This document shows positions 16,004 to 23,848 of a DNA stretch of 35,457 nucleotides, piece by piece. The DNA is from Streptomyces sp. WM6386. GTDB lineage: Bacteria; Actinomycetota; Actinomycetes; Streptomycetales; Streptomycetaceae. The number at the start of each line of letters is the position of its first letter. The stretch's first letter is position 1. The position numbers were made by a program, and so were the translations under genes. Location of the stretch: contig NZ_JXTE01000076.1 in assembly GCF_000972385.1 (NCBI RefSeq), forward strand, positions 1 through 35,457, read 5' to 3'. The notes below the pieces were generated by a model. That model saw only the letters and a list, made by a program, of their open reading frames with translations. It had not been told where the DNA came from and ran no database searches.

Positions 16004-17127
16004 GGGTCATGGGGGGTGTACTCGCCGCGGACGCCGCGCTCCTCGGCTTCACCCGTGCCCTGCGCGCGGCCGGCGTCGACGCGAGCGCCGACCGGCTGCA
16101 CGCCTTTCTGCGGGCGGTGGACGAGTTGGGTCCCTCGCTGCGGGCTGACGTGTACTGGGCGGGCCGGCTGACCCTGTGCGGGGACCGGGACGACCTGGAG
16201 CGCTACGAGCGGGTGTTCGCCGCGTACTTCGGCGCCGGTGAGACGGGCCGAAAGGCGGTGTCCGTACCTCCGCCGTCCCGGCTGCGCCTGATCGTGCGGG
16301 ATGCCCATGAATCCCGTACGACCGCTTCGGGCGAGCGTGAAGGACCGCCCACCGCCTCCCTCGCCGGCTCCGCCGAGGTCCTGCGCCACCGCGACATCGC
16401 CGAGCTGGCCGGCGCCGATCGTGAGCAACTGCGGCGCCTGCTGGCCGCGTTCGCCCTGCACGGCGAGTCCCGGCGCAGTGCCCGGCGGCGGCCGGCCCGG
16501 CGCGGGGACGTCGATCCGCACCGGACGGTGCGGGAGCTGCTGCGCCGCGGCGGAGAGCCCGGGCGGCTGCGCCGGCACGCGCGGACCGAGCGGCCTCGGC
16601 GGGTCGTGCTGCTGGTGGACGTCAGCGGCTCCATGGCGCCCTACGCCGACGCGCTGCTGCGGTTCGCGCACGCGGCCGCCCGCGGTCCGCGCACCGAAGT
16701 GTTCACGATCGGCACCCGGCTGACCCGGGTGACCCGCGAACTCTCCCACCGCGACCCCGACCTTGCGATGAGGGCGGTCGCGGCGGCCGTGCCCGACTGG
16801 CGCGGGGGTACCCGGCTGGGTGTGCTGCTGCGCGATTTCCTGAACCGCTGGGGGCAACGCGGGATGGCACGCGGCGCGGTCGTGGTGGTGCTGTCGGACG
16901 GCTGGGAGCGTGGCGATCCGGAGGTGCTGGCGGCACAGATGCGACGCTTGCGGCGGCTGGCCCACCGGGTGATCTGGGCCAATCCGCGCAGGGCACGCCC
17001 CGGGTACGCGCCCCTGGCGGCCGGCATGGCGGCGGCGCTGCCGAGCGTGGACGCATTCGTCGACGGGCACAGCCTGGCCGCGCTGGAGAGCCTGGCGGCG
17101 GTCGTGAGAGGAGCCGATCGTGCGTGA
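16000..17127 (+). CDS. coxE: VWA-domain protein, CoxE-like
   Basis: A 375-aa protein with an N-terminal helical region, a basic linker (residues about 155-200) and a C-terminal von Willebrand A domain. The MIDAS metal site is visible as DVSGS at 207-211 (LLVDVSGSMAPYAD), followed by GGTRLG and VVVVLSDGWERGD. MoxR ATPases and VWA partners act in pairs; CoxD/CoxE type pairs mature molybdenum hydroxylases. GTG 16000 overlaps the coxD stop; an ATG at 16009 is an alternative. The gene overlaps the next one by 8 bp. Confidence 0.9.
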   Translation: MRVMGGVLAADAALLGFTRALRAAGVDASADRLHAFLRAVDELGPSLRADVYWAGRLTLCGDRDDLERYERVFAAYFGAGETGRKAVSVPPPSRLRLIVRDAHESRTTASGEREGPPTASLAGSAEVLRHRDIAELAGADREQLRRLLAAFALHGESRRSARRRPARRGDVDPHRTVRELLRRGGEPGRLRRHARTERPRRVVLLVDVSGSMAPYADALLRFAHAAARGPRTEVFTIGTRLTRVTRELSHRDPDLAMRAVAAAVPDWRGGTRLGVLLRDFLNRWGQRGMARGAVVVVLSDGWERGDPEVLAAQMRRLRRLAHRVIWANPRRARPGYAPLAAGMAAALPSVDAFVDGHSLAALESLAAVVRGADRA

Positions 17128-18217
17128 GATTCTCCCGGCGCTGAGCGCCTGGTACGCGGCGGGAGTGCCGTTCGGCCTGGCGACCGTCGTCGCCGTGAGC
17201 CGCAGCGCGCCGCGCGACCCCGGTGCGGCGATGGCCGTGGGGCCCGGGGACGAGGTCGTCGGCAGTGTGTCGGGCGGCTGTGTGGAGGGGGCGGTGTTCG
17301 AGCTCGCGCAGGAGGTGGTGGCGAGCGGCGAGGCAAGGTTGCAGACCTTCGGGTACAGCGACGAGGACGCGTTCGCGGTGGGGCTGACCTGCGGCGGCGA
17401 GATCACCCTGCTGGTGCGGCCCGTCTCCGCGGCCACCGACCCGGCCTTCGGTGAGGTCGCCGGGTCGGTGGCGGCGGGGCGTCCGGTGACCGTGGCGACG
17501 GTGACCGACGGACCCGCACCACGCGGGGCGACCCTTGCGGTGTGGCCGGACCGGGTCACGGGGAGCCTCGGCACCGACGGTCTGGACGTCGCGGTCACCG
17601 CCGACGCACGCGGCGAACTCGCCCTGGGAGCAACCGGGTTGCGCCACTACGGCCCGCGCGGCGAGCGCCGCGAGGACGCGGTCACCGTCTTCCTGCACTC
17701 CTTCGCGCCGCCCCCGCGCATGCTGGTCTTCGGCGCGATCGACTACGCCGCCGCGGTCGCCAGGATCGGTGACTTCCTCGGCTACCGGGTCACCGTGTGC
17801 GACGCCCGCCCGGTCTTCGCCACCCCCAAACGCTTCCCGCAGGGCGTGGACGTGGTCGTGGACTGGCCGCACCGCTACCTCCAGGGCACGGACACCGACG
17901 GGCGCACGGTGATCTGCGTGCTCACCCACGACCCCAAGTTCGACGTCCCGCTCCTTCAGGAGGCGCTGCGCCGGCCCGCCGCCTACATCGGGGCGATGGG
18001 CAGCCGCCGTACGCACGACGACCGGATGAAGCGGCTGGTCGAGGCCGGGCTCACGGACCGTGAACTGGCCCGCCTTCGCTCCCCGGTCGGGCTCGACCTC
18101 GGCGCCCGCACACCGGAGGAGGTGGCCGTGTCCGTCGCCGCCGAGATCGTCGCACTGAGGTGGGGCGGCACAGGAACCCCTCTGACCACCACCGCAGGAG
18201 CCATCCATCCCCATTGA
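17120..18217 (+). CDS. xdhC: XdhC/CoxI-family molybdenum cofactor maturation protein
   Basis: A 365-aa member of the XdhC/CoxF family, which binds molybdenum cofactor, promotes its sulfuration and inserts it into the hydroxylase. The N-terminal CoxI domain contains VVAVSRSAPRDPGAAMAV and GSVSGGCVEGAV. The C-terminal Rossmann-like XdhC_C domain begins at LVFGAIDYAAAVARIGDFLGYRVTVCDARPVFA and ends with AYIGAMGSRRT and LRSPVGLDLGARTPEEVAVSVAAEI. GTG at 17120 has GGAG 6 nt upstream. The family match is strong; the detailed role is by analogy to characterised XdhC. Confidence 0.92.
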   Translation: MREILPALSAWYAAGVPFGLATVVAVSRSAPRDPGAAMAVGPGDEVVGSVSGGCVEGAVFELAQEVVASGEARLQTFGYSDEDAFAVGLTCGGEITLLVRPVSAATDPAFGEVAGSVAAGRPVTVATVTDGPAPRGATLAVWPDRVTGSLGTDGLDVAVTADARGELALGATGLRHYGPRGERREDAVTVFLHSFAPPPRMLVFGAIDYAAAVARIGDFLGYRVTVCDARPVFATPKRFPQGVDVVVDWPHRYLQGTDTDGRTVICVLTHDPKFDVPLLQEALRRPAAYIGAMGSRRTHDDRMKRLVEAGLTDRELARLRSPVGLDLGARTPEEVAVSVAAEIVALRWGGTGTPLTTTAGAIHPH

Positions 18218-18228
18218 CGGAGGAAGCC

Positions 18229-18816
18229 ATGGAACTGCACCACGAATTCACCGTGCCCGTCCCGGTCGACGACGCCTGGCGGGCGCTCCTGGACATCGAG
18301 CGCGTCGCGCCGTGCATGCCGGGGGCTGCCGTGCAGGACTACGACGGCAAGACGGTGAACGGCTCGGTGAAGGTCAAGGTCGGCCCGATCACGGTGACGT
18401 ACAAGGGCACCGCCGTCTTCGAGGAACAGGACGAGGACGCCCACCGCATCGTCCTCATCGCGAGCGGCCGCGAGACCCGCGGCCAGGGCACCGCCCGCGC
18501 CACCGTCACCAGCACGCTCACGGAACAGGACGGCGGTACGGCCGTGTCGGTGCGCACCGATCTGACGGTCACCGGGCGTCCGGCGCAGTTCGGACGCGGG
18601 GTGATGGCGGAGGTGGGCGACCGGATCATCGGCCGGTTCGCGCAGAACCTGGCCGAGCAACTGGGCGACCAGCCGCAGGAGGCACAGCCGCCGGTGGTGG
18701 ACGAACCACTGGACCTGTTCCGGACGGCCGGGGTGCCGGTCGCCAAGCGCGCGGCGGCCGCCGCCGCCGTGGTCGTCGCGCTGGTGGTGGTGCTACGGCG
18801 GTGGCGGCGCCGCTAG
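18229..18816 (+). CDS. coxG: CoxG-type SRPBCC protein with C-terminal membrane anchor
   Basis: A 195-aa protein with a SRPBCC (START-like) lipid-binding fold at residues 1-145 (MELHHEFTVPVPVDDAWRAL, LDIERVAPCMPGA, VKVKVGPITVTYKGTA). A variable linker follows, then a hydrophobic C-terminal segment (about 172-190, AAAAAAVVVALVVVLRR) ending in arginines. CoxG proteins tether CO-dehydrogenase-type hydroxylases to the membrane and hold a hydrophobic ligand, proposed to be a quinone. The anchor suggests this hydroxylase feeds electrons to the respiratory chain. The site GGAGGA precedes ATG 18229, 11 nt after xdhC. Its TAG stop overlaps the stop of the converging phosphotransferase gene at CTAG. Confidence 0.9.
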   Translation: MELHHEFTVPVPVDDAWRALLDIERVAPCMPGAAVQDYDGKTVNGSVKVKVGPITVTYKGTAVFEEQDEDAHRIVLIASGRETRGQGTARATVTSTLTEQDGGTAVSVRTDLTVTGRPAQFGRGVMAEVGDRIIGRFAQNLAEQLGDQPQEAQPPVVDEPLDLFRTAGVPVAKRAAAAAAVVVALVVVLRRWRRR

Positions 18817-19736
18817 ACCTGGTCCCGGCGGTGGTCCGCGATCACCTGTTCCAGGTGGCCGAGGGCCCTGGTGACGCGGGCCGGGTCCTGCTGGAAGTAC
18901 GGGTCGTCGGGCACCGGGAGCGACCCCGCGACGGCCCAGCCGCGCGCGCGGGCCCACGTGGCGTCATCGGCGTCGACCGCCTCGCGGAAGGCGTCCCGGG
19001 CCTGCGGCGGCAGGAAGTTGTAGGCGGGCAGCAGGTCGACCGCCGGGTCGGCGACGGCCAGTGTCCCGAAGTCGATCACCGCGCTCAGCCTGCCGTCCCG
19101 GCTCAGCAGATTGCCGGTCGCGAGGTCGCCGTGGATCCACACCGGCTCCTTCTCCCAGGCGGGTGCCGCGAGAGCCGCCTCCCACACCCGCGTCACCGCG
19201 TCCACGTCGACGAGCCCCGTGCCGCGCAGGGCCTCGAGCTTGGGCCGCACCCGCGCCTCGGCGGCGATCGAGTCACGCGGATCGCCCAGGGGCACCCCGC
19301 GGAAGGCGTTGCTCTGTTCGGGTCCGGGTCCGCCCGTCGGGTCGATGTCCTGGAGGGCGTTGATGAACCCGGCGAGGTCGAGGGCGGCCCGGACCGGGTC
19401 GGTCAGTCCCTCGGTGGTCACGGTCTCGCCGTCCAGCCACCGGTACACCGACCACGGGTACGGGTAGCCCTCGCCGGGCGCGCCCATCGCGAGCGGTTCG
19501 GACACGGCCAGCGGGAGCCGCGGGGCCAGCCGGGGCAGCCAGCGGTGCTCGCGGTGCACCTGGCCCGCCCAGTAGGCGTACCGGGGCAGCCGTACCGACA
19601 GGTCGTGGCCGAGCCGGAAGGTCGCGTTGTCCATGCCGGACTGCTGCACCGGGGCGAGGGGGAGGTCGGCCCATTGCGGGAACTGCGTGGTGAGCAGACG
19701 GCGTACGAGCGTGGTGTCGATCAGCACGCCGTCCAT
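18813..19736 (-). CDS. Aminoglycoside/macrolide phosphotransferase-family protein
   Basis: A 307-aa kinase-fold (APH) enzyme that probably phosphorylates an antibiotic or other small molecule. The catalytic loop is WIHGDLATGNLL (Brenner HGDxxxxN), followed by AVIDFGTLAVADPAVDL, the metal-binding DxD/DFG equivalent. The N-lobe includes MDNATFRLGHDLSVRLPRYAYWAGQVHREHRWLPRL, and YPYPWSVYRWLDGETV is the hinge. The sequence is closer in feel to macrolide 2'-phosphotransferase-like chromosomal APHs than to specific aminoglycoside enzymes, but the substrate cannot be told. ATG at 19736 is kept although its ribosome-binding site is weak. It converges on coxG, sharing a CTAG at the stops. Confidence 0.85.
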   Translation of the reverse strand: MDGVLIDTTLVRRLLTTQFPQWADLPLAPVQQSGMDNATFRLGHDLSVRLPRYAYWAGQVHREHRWLPRLAPRLPLAVSEPLAMGAPGEGYPYPWSVYRWLDGETVTTEGLTDPVRAALDLAGFINALQDIDPTGGPGPEQSNAFRGVPLGDPRDSIAAEARVRPKLEALRGTGLVDVDAVTRVWEAALAAPAWEKEPVWIHGDLATGNLLSRDGRLSAVIDFGTLAVADPAVDLLPAYNFLPPQARDAFREAVDADDATWARARGWAVAGSLPVPDDPYFQQDPARVTRALGHLEQVIADHRRDQV

Positions 19737-19858
19737 CTCAGCGGGGCGACGCCCCCGGCGTCCAACGAATTAGGGGGTCGGTACCGGTGCCGACGGGTAG
19801 CCGCCGCACAACGACGAGGGCGCACTCCCTCTTGGGCACCTCTGTCGGAAGGAGGTCC

Positions 19859-19963
19859 GTGACAGCGCACACTCGCAGCGCCCGGGCCGCTTCCCTCAGC
19901 GTGGAGCGGCCCGGATCCTGTCCGCGGCCCTCGCACCCCTTGAGCGAGAACCCGTACCTGTAG
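19859..19963 (+). CDS. Possible 34-aa small ORF
   Basis: A GTG start with AAGGAGG 3 nt upstream opens 34 codons ending in TAG. The peptide begins MTAHTRSARAASLSVERPG and ends SENPYL; it has one cysteine and several Arg/Ser/Pro residues. No family is recognised, no hydrophobic segment is present, and the SD-start spacing is shorter than optimal. It may be a leader peptide or chance. Confidence 0.22.
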   Translation: MTAHTRSARAASLSVERPGSCPRPSHPLSENPYL

Positions 19964-20013
19964 CCGTCCGAGTGGCCGCGAGAGCCCCGACGCCCCGCTC
20001 GCGCGGATCCGGC

Positions 20014-20084
20014 ACCTGTTGACCGGAACCATTCACTCGAAAACGCGCTCTCCATGGTTGACACGCGTCCCGCGATCAACAGGT
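20014..20084. repeat. 9-bp inverted repeat upstream of the GT2 gene
   Basis: ACCTGTTGA (20014-20022) and its exact reverse complement TCAACAGGT (20076-20084) are 53 bp apart. A partial third copy (GTTGACA, about 20057-20063) lies between them. The arrangement could be paired binding sites for a regulator of the surface-glycan genes. It is too far apart for a simple hairpin terminator. Confidence 0.35.
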
Positions 20085-20297
20085 CCCACGGCAGATGCCG
20101 GAGCCGGGAACTCGACACTCGCGCACGCAAGTTCACCCTGCAATCCGACTATCGGCGGAGATCGTCAACGTTCACCTGATCGGTATGCGATCCAGCCGGT
20201 GGCCGAAGCGAGAACCGTGGTGCCGTCGGGTTAGCATCTGGCCACAAGCACCGCACCATGACAGAAACGACAAGCGACCCAAGGGGGACCGAGCCTC

Positions 20298-22250
20298 ATG
20301 CCGGTCAAGGTCAGCGTCGTCGTCCCCGTGTACAACCCCGGGGTTTACATCGAGGACTGCATCGCATCTCTGAAGAGGCAGTCGCTGCCTCCCGACGAGT
20401 ACGAAGTGGTCTTCGTCGACGACGGTTCCACCGACGGAACACCAGCCCGGCTCGATGAGCTCGCTGCCGAGGATTCCCACGTCCGTGTCATCCACCAGGA
20501 GAACTCCGGGTGGTCGGGCAAGCCCCGCAATGTGGGGCTCGCGGCGTCCCGGGGCGAGTACGTCATGTTCGTCGACAACGACGACTACCTCGGCGACGAG
20601 GCCCTCGAGCGGATGTACGACTACGGCGTGGCCAACGGCGCCGATGTGATCGTGGGGAAGATGGCCGGCAAGGGACGTCCCGTCCCCGTCGAGCTGTTCC
20701 GCCGCAACCACCCGCGCGCGTCGGTCGAGAACGCTCCGCTCATCGACAGCCTCACCCCGCACAAGATGTTCCGCCGGGCCTTCCTCGACGACATCGGACT
20801 GCGCTTCCCCGAGGGCCGGCGGCGCCTCGAGGACCACGTCTTCATCGCCGAGGCCTATCTGCGCGCGGACAACGTCTCCGTGCTCAGCGACTACGTGTGC
20901 TACTACCACGTGCGCCGCGACGACGCCTCCAACGCCGGTTTCCAGCAGTTCGAACCGGCGGGGTACTTCAAGAACCTGCGCGAGGCCCTCGACGTCGTCG
21001 AGACCTACACCAAGCCGGGGGACCTGCGGGACCGTCTCTTCCGCCGCTGGCTGCGCAACGAGATGGTCGAGCGGATGCGCGGCAAGCGCCTGCTGGCGAT
21101 GCCCGAGGACTACCGCCGCAGTCTGTTCACGGAGATCCACGCCACCGTCGTCGAGCGCTTCGGTCCCGGCGTCGCGGCCGGGCTCCCGCCGACCCAACGG
21201 GTCGTGGCCGAGCTGATCGCCGCGGACCGCTACGCCGATGTCGTCGCCTTCGCCGAATGGGAGGCCGGCATCGCCCTCAGGGCGGTCCCGGAGGGCGTCG
21301 AGTGGCAGGACGGCACGCTGCGGGTCACTCTGCGCACCGAGTTCACGTCGGGCGGCGAGCCGATGGTGTTCCCCGCCCATGGCGTCCCGGCGACGGGCGG
21401 TCCGCCGCTGGACGCCGCCGAGGCCATCGCGTGGGTGTCCGCCGACTCCGTCGCGCGTTTCGACACGGCGACCGGCGACCTGCTGCTGCGCGAGCGCGTC
21501 AGCTCCGCCCAGCACTTCCAGCAGGTGCGGGTCACCCGGGAGACGGTGCCGGAAGGCGACGGCGAGCGGGTGCGGCTGGTGCTGCGGGTGACGGCCACGG
21601 TGGACCCGGCCACGGCGGCGGGCGGTGTGCCCCCGGCCGGCGGGCTGTGGGACGCCTTCGTCCGTGTCCGCCTCGGCGGCTGGACCAAGGAGTGCCGGCT
21701 GGGCCCGGCCCCGGCACACGACCGGCCCGCACCGCAGGCCGCCGTCGCGGGCGGCCGTACGGTCCTGCCGTACTGGACCCACCCCCACGGCAACCTCGCC
21801 CTCGCCGTGGACCGCGCGCCCGAACGGCTCGGCCTGGACCGTGCCACGCCGGGCACCGTCACCGTCTCCGACGACCACATCCAGGTGCCTCTGCCGCTGC
21901 ATGTGGCCGATGAGCGCAAGGTCGTGCTGCGGCTCGGCTCCGCGAGCATCGTGGACGTGCCCGGCACCCTCTCCCCCGCCGCGGACGGCTCGGGATCGGT
22001 GCTGGAGACCGAGCTGCCCCTCGCCGAACTCAGGGCCTCCACCTGGCGGGTCGCGCTGAGTCCCGTCCCGGAAGCGGCCGAACCGCGTTTCCTCGTCCTG
22101 CCGTTCGCCCTGCGCGTCACCGGCGAGACGGTCCGCGCGGTGCGCGCGCCCAACCCCGGTGGCATGGAGCGGCTGGCCCGCCGGGTCCGCCGCAAGCTCG
22201 GCAGGGTGCTGCGCGGTGCGACATCACGGATCAAGAACGGCAGGAGGTAG
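20298..22250 (+). CDS. GT2 glycosyltransferase with C-terminal beta-sandwich, wall-polymer type
   Basis: A 650-aa protein. The N-terminal GT-A domain (about 1-230) has VSVVVPVYNPG, the nucleotide-binding VDDGS (about 40-44), the DXD-type metal site VDNDDYL (92-98) and an ED pair (E178-D179 in LEDHVF) in the catalytic-base position. A helical linker follows (to about 320), then two beta-rich domains (about 325-610). The last 30 residues are strongly basic (ARRVRRKLGRVLRGATSRIKNGRR), suggesting membrane-surface attachment. The architecture resembles the wall teichoic acid glycosyltransferases TarS/TarP: GT-A, linker and immunoglobulin-like modules. It probably adds sugars to a cell-wall polymer. 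ATG 20298 follows GGGGGA. It is followed 4 nt later by rmlC. Confidence 0.87.
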   Translation: MPVKVSVVVPVYNPGVYIEDCIASLKRQSLPPDEYEVVFVDDGSTDGTPARLDELAAEDSHVRVIHQENSGWSGKPRNVGLAASRGEYVMFVDNDDYLGDEALERMYDYGVANGADVIVGKMAGKGRPVPVELFRRNHPRASVENAPLIDSLTPHKMFRRAFLDDIGLRFPEGRRRLEDHVFIAEAYLRADNVSVLSDYVCYYHVRRDDASNAGFQQFEPAGYFKNLREALDVVETYTKPGDLRDRLFRRWLRNEMVERMRGKRLLAMPEDYRRSLFTEIHATVVERFGPGVAAGLPPTQRVVAELIAADRYADVVAFAEWEAGIALRAVPEGVEWQDGTLRVTLRTEFTSGGEPMVFPAHGVPATGGPPLDAAEAIAWVSADSVARFDTATGDLLLRERVSSAQHFQQVRVTRETVPEGDGERVRLVLRVTATVDPATAAGGVPPAGGLWDAFVRVRLGGWTKECRLGPAPAHDRPAPQAAVAGGRTVLPYWTHPHGNLALAVDRAPERLGLDRATPGTVTVSDDHIQVPLPLHVADERKVVLRLGSASIVDVPGTLSPAADGSGSVLETELPLAELRASTWRVALSPVPEAAEPRFLVLPFALRVTGETVRAVRAPNPGGMERLARRVRRKLGRVLRGATSRIKNGRR

Positions 22251-22254
22251 CGGC

Positions 22255-22863
22255 GTGCGACCGCTGGGCATAGAGGGCGCCTGGGTACTGGAGCCCAAGG
22301 TCTTCCCGGACGAGCGGGGCAGTTTCCACGAGTGGTTCCGCGGCGAGGAGTTCCGCGAGGCCACCGGGTACGACCTGTCGCTGGCGCAGGCGAACTGCTC
22401 GGTCTCCAAGCGGGGCGTGCTGCGCGGAGTGCACTTCGCGGACGTGCCGCCCGGCCAGGCCAAGTACGTGACCTGTGTGCGCGGCGCCGTCCTGGACGTG
22501 GTCGTGGACATCCGCGTCGGCTCGCCCACCTTCGGCAGCTGGGAGGCGGTGCGGCTCGACGACGACACGCGGCACGCCGTGTTCCTCGCGGAGGGGCTCG
22601 GGCACGCGTTCATGGCACTCACCGACGACGCCACCGTGGTGTACCTGTGCACGACGGGATATGCGCCGGGGCGTGAGCACGGGGTGCACCCGCTGGATCC
22701 GCAGCTGGCCATCGCCTGGCCGGAGGGGATCGCGCCGGTGTTGTCGGAGAAGGACGACCAGGCGCCGTCGCTGGCCGAGGCGGAGCGGTCCGGACTGCTT
22801 CCGTCGTACGAGGAGTGCTCCGCCTACTACGAGCGGCTGCGCGCCGGGCGGCCCGGCGACTGA
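22255..22863 (+). CDS. rmlC: dTDP-4-dehydrorhamnose 3,5-epimerase
   Basis: A 202-aa cupin enzyme, third step of dTDP-L-rhamnose synthesis. Family landmarks are FPDERGSFHEWF, NCSVSKRGVLRGVHF with the catalytic-base histidine H60, K70 in QAKYV, DVVVDIRVGSPTFG and GLGHAFMAL. GTG at 22255 has an excellent AGGAGGT site 6 nt upstream. It is co-transcribed with the GT2 gene and ends before a strong hairpin. The other three pathway enzymes are on the opposite strand at 23849-26750. Confidence 0.93.
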   Translation: MRPLGIEGAWVLEPKVFPDERGSFHEWFRGEEFREATGYDLSLAQANCSVSKRGVLRGVHFADVPPGQAKYVTCVRGAVLDVVVDIRVGSPTFGSWEAVRLDDDTRHAVFLAEGLGHAFMALTDDATVVYLCTTGYAPGREHGVHPLDPQLAIAWPEGIAPVLSEKDDQAPSLAEAERSGLLPSYEECSAYYERLRAGRPGD

Positions 22864-22884
22864 CGGCGCTGCGCCGAAGCGTGA

Positions 22885-22932
22885 CAGCAGTGGACCCCGT
22901 CCTTCGAAGACGAAGGGCGGGGTCCACTGCTG
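22885..22932. terminator. Strong bidirectional hairpin terminator
   Basis: A 22-bp stem (22885-22906 with 22911-22932) closes an AAGA tetraloop. The only imperfection is one G-U wobble on the plus-strand RNA (an A-C mismatch in the minus-strand RNA). It lies between the convergent rmlC (+) and methyltransferase (-) units and would stop both. No T-tract follows. Confidence 0.85.
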
Positions 22933-22959
22933 CCGTGCCACGGGTACGGCCCTGCGGTC

Positions 22960-23823
22960 TTACGTCGTCTTCGTCGCCTTGGGGGCGGCGGGGGTGCCGT
23001 AGCGGGCCTTGAGGGCCTGGCGCTTGTTGCTGCCCTCCGCGTTCACGCCCTTCTCGATGATCACGAGGTTGTGGAAGAAGTGCACGCCCACGATGTTGCG
23101 GTCGGTGTACGTGGGCTTGTAGTCCTCGTCCACGAACTCCTCGAAGTTCAGCCCGTCCGTCAGCCGCTTGAGCAGCCCCATGCTGGTGTCCGGGGAGTCG
23201 AGGTCCTCGCTGCCCATCCACTCGGGCCAGTAGGAGCTCTGGGTGTCCTCGACCACGTAGATACCGCCGTCGGCGAGCAGCGGGAACAGGGTCTTGAACG
23301 TGGTGATGACGTGCGGGCTGCGGTGGCTGCCGTCGTCGATGATGACGTCGAGCTTGCCGATCTTCCCGGCGATGGACAGCAGTGATTCGGGGTCGGACTG
23401 GTCGCCGATGTATGTCGTGATCCGGTCCTCGTCGACGAACGACTTGTCCTGGATGTCGACGCCGTGGATCTGCGCGTTGGGGAAGAAGGCCTTCCACATC
23501 CGCAGCGACGCACCGCCCTGACCGGCCCGGGCGTAGCCGCCGATGCCGATCTCCAGGAGGTTGAACTCCTTGTTCTTCAGGTGCTGGAGGTAGCGCTGGT
23601 AGTGCTGCGCGTACTTGTGGGCACCCCACTTGTCGGTCTTGAAGTGCGCGGCCAGCTTGCACAGGTCGTCGGAGATCGCGGCGACACCCGTGAGGGCCTT
23701 CGGCTTCGGCTTGGGCTTCGGCTGGGGGCCGACCGTCCGCTGCTTGACCTTGCGCAGCGTCTCCCAGCCACGCTCACCGACGACGGGTTTGACGGCCTTC
23801 TTCACGGCCGACTTGATCGACAT
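22960..23823 (-). CDS. Class I SAM methyltransferase, MycE/sugar-O-methyltransferase-like
   Basis: A 287-aa protein. A basic N-terminal segment and a PQPKPKPKPK linker (residues 34-43) precede a Rossmann methyltransferase. FKTDKWGAHKYAQHYQRYL is the signature found before the core in macrolide and rhamnose O-methyltransferases (MycE, TylE, ElmM types). SAM motif I is LLEIGIGGY and motif II is IHGVDIQDKS. IIDDGSH followed by VVEDTQ reproduces, as I recall, the spacing of the metal ligands and catalytic histidine of MycE, with ED replacing DD at the second site. It probably methylates a sugar hydroxyl, plausibly on rhamnose given the adjacent rml genes. ATG 23823 has GGAG close upstream and GAGGGAG about 11 nt away. 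Confidence 0.83.
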   Translation of the reverse strand: MSIKSAVKKAVKPVVGERGWETLRKVKQRTVGPQPKPKPKPKALTGVAAISDDLCKLAAHFKTDKWGAHKYAQHYQRYLQHLKNKEFNLLEIGIGGYARAGQGGASLRMWKAFFPNAQIHGVDIQDKSFVDEDRITTYIGDQSDPESLLSIAGKIGKLDVIIDDGSHRSPHVITTFKTLFPLLADGGIYVVEDTQSSYWPEWMGSEDLDSPDTSMGLLKRLTDGLNFEEFVDEDYKPTYTDRNIVGVHFFHNLVIIEKGVNAEGSNKRQALKARYGTPAAPKATKTT

Positions 23824-23848
23824 GCTCCGGAATCTCCCTCTGTGATGG

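Larger units (their letters stand above)
19737..20297. other. 561-bp gap between the phosphotransferase and GT2 genes
   Basis: No convincing long gene is present. It holds the divergent promoters. GTCGG-N8-CCGAC (19777-19794) is a near-palindrome upstream of the phosphotransferase. A 34-codon ORF with a strong Shine-Dalgarno lies at 19859-19963. The inverted pair ACCTGTTGA/TCAACAGGT lies at 20014-20084. TAGCAT (20232-20237) could be a -10 box for the GT2 gene; its -35 is not recognisable. TTGACA (20058-20063) is -35-like without a matching -10. Confidence 0.5.

Noticed and set aside
11434..18816. Calling the operon a true aerobic CO dehydrogenase
   Set aside because: CoxL has AYRGAGR instead of AYxCSFR, so the copper-binding cysteine is absent.
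11290..19772. The 11-mer CCAACGAATTA at 11290-11300 and again at 19762-19772, flanking the cox operon, considered as an attachment-site or insertion repeat
   Set aside because: Shared 11-mers are expected by chance many times in 35 kb, the flanks do not match, and there is no integrase or transposase nearby.
20258..20458. A 66-codon frame starting with ATG just upstream of the GT2 gene
   Set aside because: It has a weak ribosome-binding site and runs out of frame into the GT2 coding sequence with arginine-rich shadow translation.
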